From Clostridia bacterium BRH_c25 (GTDB lineage Bacteria > Bacillota_A > Clostridia > Lutisporales > Lutisporaceae): a stretch of DNA of 14,822 nt. The position numbers and the translations under genes are program-made. This document shows positions 1 to 7,007 of this stretch, piece by piece. The stretch lies in contig LOES01000010.1 in NCBI GenBank assembly GCA_001515955.1, forward strand, positions 1-14,822. The letters run 5' to 3'. Position 1 is the first letter of the stretch, and every line of letters starts with the position of its first letter. The notes beneath the pieces were generated by a model. The model saw only the letters and a program-made list of their open reading frames with translations, was not told the origin of the DNA and ran no database searches.

Positions 1-702
1 TTTACTATCGTACTGATCATTTCGTTTCAAGCTAAAGGAGTAGATAAGACTTTATTGCAAAGCAGTGATAGTGTCAAAGTTGTAAATGATTCATATAAGA
101 TAGAATTTATACCACTAAAAAGTGTAAAAGATTCTGCTTTGATTTTCTATCCAGGCGGATTTGTTGACCCCAAAGCATATGTACCTATGGCAAGAAAAAT
201 TACAGACAACGGGTATAAGGTAATAATTGTAAAGCTACCATTAAGAATAGCATTTTCAAATTCCCAAAAACAAGAATTGTTTTTCCGAAGCAAGGAGTTA
301 ATTCAAAATGATGATGAAATAAATCATTGGGTTATGGCAGGACATTCACGTGGAGGTGCATTAGCAGCAGAATTTGTTAAGGACGAAAGTAAACTTGTAG
401 ATAGCTTAATATTAATCGGTACAACTCATCCAAAAGAGTTTGACCTTTCTGATTTAAAAATTGATGTTACCAAAGTTTTTGCAACAAATGACGGGTTAGC
501 AAGTGAAAAGGAGGTTAAGGAATACGCAAAAAATTTACCACCTCATACTAATTGGGTAAAGATTGAAGGTGGAAACCATTCACAGTTTGGTTATTACAGC
601 TTTCAGATAGGTGATAAAAAAGCGACTATTGGTAGGGATACACAACAAACTATATTAGTGGATTTGATAATACAAGTATTGCAGAGAGTAATATCTGAAT
701 AA
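1..702 (+). CDS. Alpha/beta hydrolase, membrane-anchored or secreted (5' end outside window)
   Basis: The reading frame is open to the window edge, so the gene is partial. The first visible residues (FTIVLIISFQAKG) look like the end of a hydrophobic signal or anchor segment, which suggests an extracytoplasmic enzyme; the internal TTG at 55 is therefore probably not the start. The body resembles the dienelactone-hydrolase-like alpha/beta hydrolases (Abhydrolase_5 type). An oxyanion-side FYPGGFVDP segment is followed by the nucleophile elbow AGHSRGGA (Ser at visible residue 116). A later Asp in FATNDGLAS (about 164) and His in EGGNHSQFGYY (about 193) complete a plausible Ser-Asp-His triad. The C-terminus ends normally with a helix. 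The substrate cannot be told. It lies just upstream of the IS21 element, which is on the opposite strand, so no operon partner is visible on this side. Confidence 0.8.
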   Translation, partial: FTIVLIISFQAKGVDKTLLQSSDSVKVVNDSYKIEFIPLKSVKDSALIFYPGGFVDPKAYVPMARKITDNGYKVIIVKLPLRIAFSNSQKQELFFRSKELIQNDDEINHWVMAGHSRGGALAAEFVKDESKLVDSLILIGTTHPKEFDLSDLKIDVTKVFATNDGLASEKEVKEYAKNLPPHTNWVKIEGGNHSQFGYYSFQIGDKKATIGRDTQQTILVDLIIQVLQRVISE

Positions 703-711
703 TATTAGGTC

Positions 712-750
712 GCATTTTTTATAAAACGTGTAGAAAAGGTTATAAAATGC
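712..750. other. Imperfect A/T-rich hairpin after the hydrolase gene
   Basis: The arms GCATTTTTTATAA and TTATAAAATGC pair apart from two extra T residues, starting 10 bp after the hydrolase stop. There is no run of T after the second arm, so it is only a weak candidate terminator. Confidence 0.25.
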
Positions 751-772
751 AGTTGTAAGCAGTCAAGTAAAA

Positions 773-790
773 TGTACATTTTTTCGCCAC
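773..790 (+). repeat. IS21 left terminal inverted repeat
   Basis: TGTACATTTTTTCGCCAC at the istB end matches the right end TGTGCAATTTTCCGCCAA read on the minus strand at most positions. A second TGTACA copy occurs a few bases further inside, at about 795. Confidence 0.6.
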
Positions 791-806
791 AAAGTGTACA
801 CATCTA

Positions 807-1547
807 TTAGCCCTGTGTAATAGATTTTCTGTGTTCCAGTCTGTAGCTGTTGCCGGTCATATTCAGAATCTTACAATGATGGATAAGCCGGTCTAAAATA
901 GCGGTGGTTATTGTGGCATCTCCCATAAAGTCTGTCCACTCGTCAAACCCTTTATTGGATGTAATTATCAAAGATGCCCTTTCAGACATTGAGGACACAA
1001 ATCCAAAGAATAGGTTAGCTTCTGCATTGCTGAGCGGCATAAATCCTACCTCGTCTATGATAACCATTGCCGCCTTGTTAATTATCTTCAGCCAGCGCCG
1101 GCTGGCAGCAGAGATCTCGGAAGTCTTAAGTATTTTTATCAGTTCATCCAGGGTATTAAATGCAACAGCATATTCCATATCCAATGCTTTTACTGCAAGT
1201 GACAGGGCCAAATGAGTTTTCCCAATGCCTGGAGGCCCTAAAAAACATACGTTATATGCCTGCTCAACCCATGTCATGTCAGATAACCTCAGCATCTGCT
1301 CCTTTGAGATACTGCGCTGAAAACCGAAATCAAACCTGTCCAAAGTTTTTTCTGCCGGTAACTTGGCGCGCTTCCTGCGTATAATGTTCTGCTTTTCTGT
1401 CCGGAGGCTCTGCTGTTCATTAAGAAATATTTCTATGCTTTCGAGTGGTGTAAGGTTGTTCTTTTCCTTGTATAGTGTCTCGAAGTCCATAGGCGACAAC
1501 CTAAGCGCACTTATTAATGTACTGATATGCTCGATCCTTTTATTCAA
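807..1547 (-). CDS. istB: IS21-family helper ATPase IstB
   Basis: IstB is the AAA+ ATPase that assists the IstA transposase in target selection and strand transfer. At 246 aa it has the usual family length. Visible motifs are Walker [10 protein letters not shown] (residues 104-112), Walker B MVIIDE (161-166), a sensor-like IITSNK (194-199) and an arginine-finger-like AILDRLIHH (216-224). The start is a TTG whose bases overlap the istA stop in the sequence TTGA. A TAGGTGG ribosome binding site lies six bases upstream, so it is translationally coupled to istA. The gene appears intact, but with istA destroyed it could act only with an IstA supplied from another copy. Confidence 0.93.
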   Translation of the reverse strand: MNKRIEHISTLISALRLSPMDFETLYKEKNNLTPLESIEIFLNEQQSLRTEKQNIIRRKRAKLPAEKTLDRFDFGFQRSISKEQMLRLSDMTWVEQAYNVCFLGPPGIGKTHLALSLAVKALDMEYAVAFNTLDELIKILKTSEISAASRRWLKIINKAAMVIIDEVGFMPLSNAEANLFFGFVSSMSERASLIITSNKGFDEWTDFMGDATITTAILDRLIHHCKILNMTGNSYRLEHRKSITQG

Positions 1548-2336
1548 TTCATACCACCTACTTTCGCATATACCTCGAGGGATCTTTTCTGAGTGGTGAT
1601 ATGGTATTTGTTATCGCTTACAGGTATTTCTTTAAAGGCTATTTCTTTCTTTGGCTTCTCATTGTACTCAAGGAAGTCCCTTACATATGTGGTACTAAAA
1701 AGCTCGCTGGTATTACAGAAGTCTATTGCCCTGAGTACTTTATCCAGGCCATACTTATCATACATTGTTTGTAGGAGCTTGAACTGATCACGGGCATACC
1801 TTGATTTTTCAGTACGTATGGTCTGCAGGAACTCTGTTGCTTTATACTGCAGCAGTTCATCAATTGCAGCCTGTGCTGCATCCAGTGGTTCCTTCCTGTT
1901 GCGTGAATGACTTGTATTCTTAATCAGCAGGCCTCTGCCGGTACTGATAGGATGATCACATATTGGATCTCCAAAGCTTGTCTCTATGAATAGTCTGTTG
2001 TCTTTAACTTCTATTCGAACTTCCTTTTGGCTGTTGTATGTACCAAGGGGTACGGAATATCTATTACTGTCATAAACAATGGTATTATCTTTCCTTACAG
2101 TCCTGTATATGTAGGCAGTGCTGTTTATTTCAATATCAAGCAATGGACGCAGATGTTCACATTCTTCCTTAAAAACTTCAGCAGGGATCTTCTTGGTTGT
2201 ACCGTGCACCTTAGCATTGGCAGTCCTGTCCAGCCAGTCAAGGCATGATCTGTTGAGGACATCTATATCAACATAAAGCCTGTTTTCCAAGAAGTTGTAC
2301 TTAACATATTTTACAACATTCTCTACCTTGCCTTTG
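1544..2336 (-). pseudogene. istA: IstA transposase, C-terminal fragment (cut off by the RIT insertion)
   Basis: This is the 3' part of the IS21 transposase gene. It resumes with KGKVENVVKYVKYNFLEN, the conserved stretch whose glutamate is the likely third acidic residue of the DDE site. It continues through the beta-rich target-binding region (VYDSNRYSVPLG) and a C-terminal helical part, ending four bases into istB. The reading frame runs further upstream (to 2359), but those residues (ICEASHI) are encoded by the palindrome at the RIT junction and are not genuine IstA. The matching 5' fragment lies at 5829-6263 on the far side of the RIT element. Confidence 0.9.
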
Positions 2337-2362
2337 ATATGTGAAGCTTCACATATCAAAGG
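2331..2362. repeat. Perfect 32-bp palindrome at the left RIT junction
   Basis: CCTTTGATATGTGAAG is followed immediately by its exact reverse complement; the centre is a HindIII-like AAGCTT. The outer CCTTTG belongs to istA, and the inner CAAAGG belongs to the RIT end. The right junction has only one CCTTTG and no palindrome. The 20 bp between the two hexamers are thus extra DNA present on one side only. Confidence 0.9.
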
Positions 2363-2390
2363 GAATGTAAAGTTAATGAAAATGTAAAGT
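2357..2390 (+). repeat. RIT left terminal inverted repeat (34 bp, perfect)
   Basis: It begins CAAAGGGAATGTAAAG and ends ATGAAAATGTAAAGT, and is identical to the reverse complement of 5799-5832. It holds two direct copies of the box AATGTAAAGT, likely recombinase binding sites. Confidence 0.92.
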
Positions 2391-2425
2391 CAGAACATGA
2401 AATCCTTATGGCATAAGAGGCTTTT

Positions 2426-2446
2426 ACTGATTCACTTCACATTTTC
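2426..2446 (+). repeat. RIT left inner repeat, inverted box
   Basis: ACTGATTCACTTCACATTTTC lies 36 bp inside the terminal repeat and carries the AATGTAAAG-type box in the opposite orientation. It matches the right inner repeat (5743-5763, opposite strand) at 19 of 21 positions. Confidence 0.8.
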
Positions 2447-2502
2447 GTACTCCGATAGTTAAATTAGGCACTTAGCCAAAAAACTATGGGAGGGATCTGA
2501 AA

Positions 2503-3765
2503 ATGGATTCAATAATAAACCAAAAATCATTGGATACCATGGCGGATGAGCTGATTTCCTTTCTCAAGCAGATAGGTTTTCATCCAAATCATATTCAAAG
2601 GTACCGCCAGTATATCAAAAGAATCAGACAGTTTATGAACGAGCAAGCTTTAGCCAATTTCACAAGTAATGAGTGCGACATATTTGTTAGGCAAATTATT
2701 GGAAATGGCGAATACAAAGATTTAAGTTATTGTGATAAAGAAGCAATTCGATGTGCAAATATTTTGATTGAATATCAACTGACTGGAATGATTTCATATA
2801 GGATCAAGCAAAAGCAAGAATTGCTTCATGGCTCAATTGGAAATGATATTCAATCATATCTTGATTACCGGAAATCTGTAGGGATTTCATCTGAAACACT
2901 GTATAACACTCGGACCTATCTTGGGCGTTTTCAAAAATATCTTGATTCAGTCAGGCGAAGTACATTCGGTGATATGACACAGCAAGATATTCTTGGCTTC
3001 ATTAAAAGCATCAGTTATTCCACAAAGGCTACCATACATTGTACACTCTGTGCTTTAAGAGGACTTCTGAGATACTTACATAGTGAAAGAATCCTTGAAA
3101 TAGACTGGTCGTATTTGGTTCCAAAGGATAGCTACAGAAAAGAAGCAAAGCTTCCAACAACCTATACGAAGGATGAAGTCGAGCGTATGCTTAATGCAGT
3201 TGATCGCGGAAACCCAAAAGGGAAACGCGATTACGCCATGATGCTACTAGCGGCCAGACTTGGTCTACGTGCATCGGATATCTGCGGTTTGACCTTTGAA
3301 AACCTGCTTTGGTCACAGAATCTCATTGTGCTAATTCAGGAAAAGACAAAAAAACGGATCGAACTACCACTGCTCACTGAAGTCGGAAATGCTATCATTG
3401 ACTATCTTAAATATGGGCGCAAAGCGTCGGATTTGCCGTATATGTTCCTCCATGCCAATCATGGTTATCGTCGGCTTCAAGAGCCCACACTTCACAGTAT
3501 TGTCTGTTTCTACATGCGGCTTGCAGGAATAGAAAATGTAGATGATAAAAAACATGGCCCCCATGCATTACGCCATAGTCTGGCTGGATTCCTGCTTGAG
3601 AAGAAAACACCACTTCCTGTAATTTCGGAAGTGCTTGGTCATTCAAACACAGAGTCAACAAAAACATACTTAAGGACCGATATGGAATCGTTGCGTCAAT
3701 GCGCCCTCCAAGTCCCCTCTGTCAGCAACGGCTACTATCAGAAAGGGGGTCTCTGCAATGAATGA
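2503..3765 (+). CDS. ritA: RIT tyrosine recombinase A
   Basis: First recombinase of the trio, 420 aa. The N-terminal half (about 1-205) is helical and contains a SAM-like core-binding domain (about 111-200). The catalytic domain follows with Arg256 in AARLGLRASDICGL, Lys281 in the beta-hairpin IQEKTKKR, His354-xx-Arg357 in HALRHS, His380 in EVLGHSN, and nucleophile Tyr389 in STKTYLRT. All residues needed for cleavage and rejoining are present. It forms a DNA 3'-phosphotyrosine intermediate during integration or excision. The ATG is preceded by GGGAGGG nine bases upstream. Its stop overlaps the start of the next gene by 8 bp. RIT proteins are thought to act together; the division of labour is unknown. 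Confidence 0.93.
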   Translation: MDSIINQKSLDTMADELISFLKQIGFHPNHIQRYRQYIKRIRQFMNEQALANFTSNECDIFVRQIIGNGEYKDLSYCDKEAIRCANILIEYQLTGMISYRIKQKQELLHGSIGNDIQSYLDYRKSVGISSETLYNTRTYLGRFQKYLDSVRRSTFGDMTQQDILGFIKSISYSTKATIHCTLCALRGLLRYLHSERILEIDWSYLVPKDSYRKEAKLPTTYTKDEVERMLNAVDRGNPKGKRDYAMMLLAARLGLRASDICGLTFENLLWSQNLIVLIQEKTKKRIELPLLTEVGNAIIDYLKYGRKASDLPYMFLHANHGYRRLQEPTLHSIVCFYMRLAGIENVDDKKHGPHALRHSLAGFLLEKKTPLPVISEVLGHSNTESTKTYLRTDMESLRQCALQVPSVSNGYYQKGGLCNE

Positions 3766-4717
3766 TTTAAGAAGCAGTATGGCACCCCTCATTAAATCTT
3801 ATGTGGATTTTAAACGCAGTCTTGGATACAAGTTCAAATACATATATGTTTTTATCAATTTCGACAGGTTCCTTTGTGATCAGTACTATGAGTCCCTAGG
3901 GCTCAGTGAAGAAATATTAAGCAAATGGAGTCAACGCCGTCCCAATGAAACGGATGTTACCTGGTATAAAAGGGTGGATGACATACGAAACTTTTCCATC
4001 TATCTGAACGGAATCGGTTATCCATCCTATGTCCCACGGCTACCAAGAAGATATATCACAAATTTTAAACCATATATCTTTACAGATGAAGAACTCCAGC
4101 GTTTTTTCGAAGCATGCGACAGCATGGAATATAACACCAACTACCAGTCGCTTTATCATGTATGTCCTGCTCTGTTCAGGCTTTTATTCGGGTGTGGTCT
4201 GCGCGTAAATGAAGCTCTTTCACTAAAATGTGAAGATATCAACCTGACAGATGGATTCATTATCATTCATGAAACGAAAAACGGAGAAGAGCGCCAGTTA
4301 CCACTTTCAGAATCATTAATAAATGTATTGGTACAATACCGTAACTACTGCCGCAGCAATGCCAATGGTCAGGATTACTTCTTTGTAAAACGTAATGGCG
4401 AAAGATGCTCATCTGACACTATATATAGAAAGTTTAGAAAAATACTGTATTACGCCAAAATATCACATGGCGGAAAGGGACATGGCCCACGGGTGCATGA
4501 TTTCAGGCATTCGTTCAGTGTCCACTCACTGGCAAATATGGCTGATCAGGGGTTGGATTTGTATTACTGCCTTCCATTGTTATCAAAATACCTTGGACAT
4601 AAGTCTCTTGCGGCTACAGATGGTTATGTCAGGTTAACAGCAGAGATGTACCCAAAGCTAATAAATGCTATGAACCAAATATGTGCTTTTGTCTTTCCGG
4701 AGGTGAAGCAGCCATGA
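3758..4717 (+). CDS. ritB: RIT tyrosine recombinase B
   Basis: Second recombinase, 319 aa, with a short N-terminal arm and core-binding region (1-105) and a catalytic domain after it. Catalytic residues are visible as Arg149 in LLFGCGLRVNEALSL, Lys174 in HETKNGEER, His247-xx-Arg250 in VHDFRHS, His281 in KYLGHKS, and Tyr290 in ATDGYVR. The ATG lies inside the end of ritA, behind an AGAAAGGGGGT ribosome binding site, and its TGA overlaps the ritC ATG. Coupled translation of the trio is therefore expected, with the three products in similar amounts. The insertion between the HxxR motif and the second His (MADQGLDLYYCLPLLSKYLGH) is longer than in XerC/D-type proteins. Confidence 0.93.
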   Translation: MNDLRSSMAPLIKSYVDFKRSLGYKFKYIYVFINFDRFLCDQYYESLGLSEEILSKWSQRRPNETDVTWYKRVDDIRNFSIYLNGIGYPSYVPRLPRRYITNFKPYIFTDEELQRFFEACDSMEYNTNYQSLYHVCPALFRLLFGCGLRVNEALSLKCEDINLTDGFIIIHETKNGEERQLPLSESLINVLVQYRNYCRSNANGQDYFFVKRNGERCSSDTIYRKFRKILYYAKISHGGKGHGPRVHDFRHSFSVHSLANMADQGLDLYYCLPLLSKYLGHKSLAATDGYVRLTAEMYPKLINAMNQICAFVFPEVKQP

Positions 4718-5733
4718 AACCGACGGATTTCGCCTATTATCTGACTAACTTCTTTACAAAGTACCTTCCCATTGAGTGTGGTGTAAGTCCAAACACCGTA
4801 TCGTCTTACCGGGACACATTCCTGCTTTTCTTTGCATTTGCCAGAGACGAGAAAGGCAAGGTCATCGAAAGGCTGCAACTGAAAGACATCAATAAAGAAC
4901 TCATTACAGACTTCCTTAACTGGATTGAAACCGGCAGAAAATGTTCAATACCAACGAGGAATGTGCGGTTAACTGCTATACACTCGTTTTTTCAATACTT
5001 GCAGTACGAATATCCGGATTTCCTGATTGAATGGCAGAAAATACTCTCAATACCTGTAAAAAAGGGTGAACGCGGAACTCTGAACTACACGTCTCTCGAG
5101 GGCATAAAGCTTCTTCTTGAAATGCCGGATCAACATACAAAATCAGGAAGAAGGGATCTGGCACTTTTATCATTGATGTATGATACAGGAGCAAGAGTTC
5201 AGGAAATCGCAGATCTCACTCCTTCAATGGTGCGTCTTTCTGAACCAAGCACCATCAAGCTTATTGGTAAAGGCAATAAAGCCCGTATTGTTCCGCTAAT
5301 GGAAAAGCAGGTTGACATTCTTAATTGTTACATGAACGAGAATAAACTGAATGCTCCATATGCTAATCAGTATCCACTGTTTTTTAACAACAGAAAAGAA
5401 AAACTCACACGTGCAGGCATTGGCTATATACTTGATAAATACGTAAAAATGGCGAGAATCAAGGATGCATCACTAATCCCGCCCAAATTTAGCTGCCACT
5501 GCATGAGGCACAGTAAAGCAATGCATATGCTCCAATCAGGAGTTAATATTGTATATATCCGGGACATGCTTGGGCACGTATCCATACAAACCACAGAAAT
5601 CTACGCAAGAGCTGATTCCCGCAAAAAACGTGAGGCAATCGAACAGGCTTATACAGATGTGACTCCTGATACAAAACCACAGTGGGAAGGTAACCAAGAT
5701 CTTATTGAATGGCTGAAGTCATTTAATAAGTAA
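4714..5733 (+). CDS. ritC: RIT tyrosine recombinase C
   Basis: Third recombinase, 339 aa from the ATG at 4714. That start is chosen because it overlaps the ritB stop as ATGA and has GGAGGTG ten bases upstream; an in-frame ATG at 4681 lies within ritB and lacks such a site. It is the most XerD-like of the three. A SAM-like N-terminal domain (5-115) is followed by Arg161 in YDTGARVQEIADL, Lys186 in IGKGNKARIVPL, His262-xx-Arg265 in CHCMRHSKA, His288 in DMLGHVS and Tyr297 in TTEIYARA. The C-terminal tail (about 300-339) is charged and could mediate contacts between recombinase protomers. The gene ends 10 bp before the right inner repeat of the element. Confidence 0.93.
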   Translation: MKPTDFAYYLTNFFTKYLPIECGVSPNTVSSYRDTFLLFFAFARDEKGKVIERLQLKDINKELITDFLNWIETGRKCSIPTRNVRLTAIHSFFQYLQYEYPDFLIEWQKILSIPVKKGERGTLNYTSLEGIKLLLEMPDQHTKSGRRDLALLSLMYDTGARVQEIADLTPSMVRLSEPSTIKLIGKGNKARIVPLMEKQVDILNCYMNENKLNAPYANQYPLFFNNRKEKLTRAGIGYILDKYVKMARIKDASLIPPKFSCHCMRHSKAMHMLQSGVNIVYIRDMLGHVSIQTTEIYARADSRKKREAIEQAYTDVTPDTKPQWEGNQDLIEWLKSFNK

Positions 5734-5742
5734 CAGTAATAT

Positions 5743-5763
5743 GAAAATGTAAAGCGAATCAGT
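5743..5763 (-). repeat. RIT right inner repeat, inverted box
   Basis: GAAAATGTAAAGCGAATCAGT is the counterpart of 2426-2446 on the opposite strand, with 19 of 21 positions matching. It lies 35 bp inside the right terminal repeat. Confidence 0.8.
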
Positions 5764-5798
5764 ATAATTTTGTTGTATTCCATTGGTTTTACGATTTC

Positions 5799-5832
5799 AC
5801 TTTACATTTTCATTAACTTTACATTCCCTTTG
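5799..5832 (-). repeat. RIT right terminal inverted repeat (34 bp, perfect)
   Basis: Exact reverse complement of 2357-2390. The outermost CCTTTG (5827-5832) is shared with the istA target, so element and host sequence cannot be separated within that hexamer. Confidence 0.92.
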
Positions 5833-6263
5833 CTTTCAGGGTCACTCCTGCGGCATAGATAGATACTGAGCTTGCATTCCTGCCGGAGCTTTTCAAACTC
5901 ATATGTATAGATAATATCTCCATAGTTCTCTGAGACACTTACTATATGATCCTGATCAAAGACCAGCTCCAATGGCATACCGCCAATGTATCTGAAACAG
6001 TCCTGACAGCAGCGAACCAAGTCGACGGCAGTAAAAGGATTTTCTTGAAACTGTACATATCATCTTACGATTGTTTCCTCATATTCAGAAAGGAGTTTTG
6101 TTCGGTTGACTGTAAAGGTATTATCCTCAAATTCATCAGCAGTCATGTCCCAGTAGCGCTTTACGGTATTTCTATGTATGCCAAGCTGCCTGGACACATT
6201 TGTCTGCTTAAACCCCTTCTCCTTAAGTTGCTGTATTTTAGTGTACATCTCGTAACCCTTCAT
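5829..6263 (-). pseudogene. istA: IstA transposase, N-terminal fragment with internal deletion
   Basis: The start is ATG 6263, with GGAGG seven bases upstream. Residues 1-35 form the N-terminal helix-turn-helix (QQLKEKGFKQTNVSRQLGIHRNTVKRYW). After ...SEYEETIVR a TGA (6060-6062) interrupts the frame. The same frame then continues as YVQFQENPFTAVDLVRCCQD...LVFDQD, sequence that in full-length IstA lies roughly 100 or more residues later. The middle, including the first catalytic Asp, is therefore deleted. LVFDQD probably carries the second catalytic Asp. Sequence stays IstA-like through CRRSDPESKG, where the RIT element begins; beyond that point the frame reads into the RIT repeat and stops at about 5802. 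Confidence 0.88.
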
Positions 6264-6330
6264 CTTTCCGCCTCCAAAACTGTTTCTTAGAGCAATTCTA
6301 ACAAACATATTCTGAAAACTGTATAGTTTC

Positions 6331-6349
6331 GTTGGCGGAAAATTGCACA
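6331..6349 (-). repeat. IS21 right terminal inverted repeat
   Basis: Read on the minus strand this is TGTGCAATTTTCCGCCAAC, the partner of the left end at 773-790. It lies about 70 bp upstream of the istA start. Confidence 0.6.
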
Positions 6350-6358
6350 CTTTATTTT

Positions 6359-6459
6359 ACCATTCACAGTAACAGATAAAATAGTAAAAGCAAGTATATA
6401 TCAATATACTAAATGAAAATAATTTGCGTACTTAACCATTTACAGTAACATGCTATACT
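6359..6459 (+). promoter_or_regulatory. Putative promoter and operator region of the SDR operon
   Basis: ACCATTCACAGTAACA (6359-6374) and ACCATTTACAGTAACA (6435-6450) form a direct repeat with one mismatch and a 76-bp period. The second copy is followed directly by TGCTATACT (6451-6459), an extended -10 element; the -35 at the right distance (CTTAAC) is poor. A repressor or activator site overlapping the promoter spacer is a reasonable inference. The first copy begins 10 bp outside the IS21 end and is followed by the AT-rich GATAAAATA. Confidence 0.45.
6393..6410. promoter_or_regulatory. Dyad symmetry, possible operator
   Basis: AGTATAT, a 4-bp spacer ATCA, and ATATACT form a perfect 7-bp inverted repeat between the two direct repeats. 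Its size suits a dimeric winged-helix regulator, but no regulator gene is in the window. Confidence 0.35.
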
Positions 6460-6503
6460 AAAGTTGTCAACAAAAATTCGAAAGTTCGAAAGGATGTATT
6501 CTC

Positions 6504-6993
6504 ATGAAAACAATACTTATAACAGGTGGAACAGATGGAATGGGAAAAGGTGTTGCTATGCACTTCTTAAAAAAAGGCGACCGAGTAATTGTTGTCGGTA
6601 GTTCAACAGCAAAAGGCGACATTTTCTATAATGAGGCTAGACAATTGGGAGCAGAGGAAAGGGCATTTTTTCTTCAAGCAAATTTGAGTTTGGTAAAAGA
6701 AAATCAGCGTATTGTCGAAGAAGTAAAAAGCCGGTTCCATTCTTTGGATATGCTAGTGTTATGTGTAGCCTCTCAAAAGTACAAAAAAACATATTCTGAA
6801 ACACAGGAGGGGTTTGAATTTACTTTTGGGCTATATTATAGAATTGTTAGAAAATCCACCTAAAACTTCTTTATCTGCTTTTAAACAACGAAAAGAAGTA
6901 AGCCTTGCAATGGAAACTTTTGATAAAGAAAATGCTCAAAAGCTTTTTAATATAACCGTTCAATTGATGAGCGGATATTCGAATAAGCAATAG
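6504..6993 (+). pseudogene. Short-chain dehydrogenase/reductase, internally deleted
   Basis: The N-terminal part starts at ATG 6504 with AAAGGA nine bases upstream. It has the Rossmann glycine motif TGGTDGMGKG (residues 7-16) and the LDMLVLCVASQ strand in place of the usual NNAG. The frame ends at a TAA at 6861 after FTFGLYYRIVRKST. From 6829 a different frame reads GYIIELLENPPKTSLSAFKQRKEVSLAME and on to a TAG at 6991; this looks like the natural C-terminal tail of the same SDR type. The middle, with the Ser-Tyr-Lys catalytic centre, is missing and the frame is shifted at the join, so the gene is non-functional. About 165 codons remain. The next SDR gene starts 14 bp later. Confidence 0.8.
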
Positions 6994-7007
6994 GAAGGGA
7001 AAAAGTT

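Larger units (their letters stand above)
2337..5828 (+). mobile_element. RIT (recombinase in trio) element inserted in istA
   Basis: Three tandem tyrosine recombinase genes overlap by 8 and 4 bp, lie on one strand, and are bounded by long inverted repeats: the defining layout of RIT elements. Removing the element rejoins istA in frame as ...DPESKG/KVENVV..., because CCTTTG occurs at both junctions. The insertion is therefore precise, with a 6-bp shared core that could be the crossover region or a duplication. The element measures about 3.5 kb, and all three recombinases keep their catalytic residues, so it may still be functional. No cargo gene is present. Whether the palindromic 20 bp at the left end (2337-2356) belongs to the element is inferred from the junction comparison. 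Confidence 0.9.
773..6349 (-). mobile_element. IS21-family insertion sequence, inactivated by deletion and a nested RIT element
   Basis: The element is read on the minus strand: istA enters from the right end (start 6263) and istB follows. The ends form a short imperfect inverted repeat starting TGT and containing CGCCA, as usual for the family. Without the nested RIT element about 2.1 kb remains, shorter than the usual 2.4-2.6 kb; this fits the internal istA deletion noted below. The outer boundaries are inferred from the inverted repeat. No direct target duplication is evident: the flanks read GTAAAA on the left and CTTTAT on the right. Confidence 0.85.

Noticed and set aside
904..1215. Plus-strand open frames opposite istB and istA
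   Set aside because: They are antisense shadows of well-supported transposition genes and show no family features.
2337..2359. IstA C-terminal frame appears to begin with LICEASHIKGK at a TTG
   Set aside because: These codons come from the palindrome at the RIT junction. The genuine upstream sequence is ...DPESKG at 5829-5880, so the TTG is not a real start.
4681..4713. Upstream ATG for ritC giving 11 extra residues
   Set aside because: It lies inside ritB without a ribosome binding site. ATG 4714 overlaps the ritB stop as ATGA and has GGAGGTG at the right distance.
2361..5828. Tn554-like transposon
   Set aside because: Tn554 has two tyrosine recombinases plus an unrelated TnpC. Here all three proteins carry the full tyrosine recombinase catalytic set, and there are long inverted repeats, which fits RIT elements.
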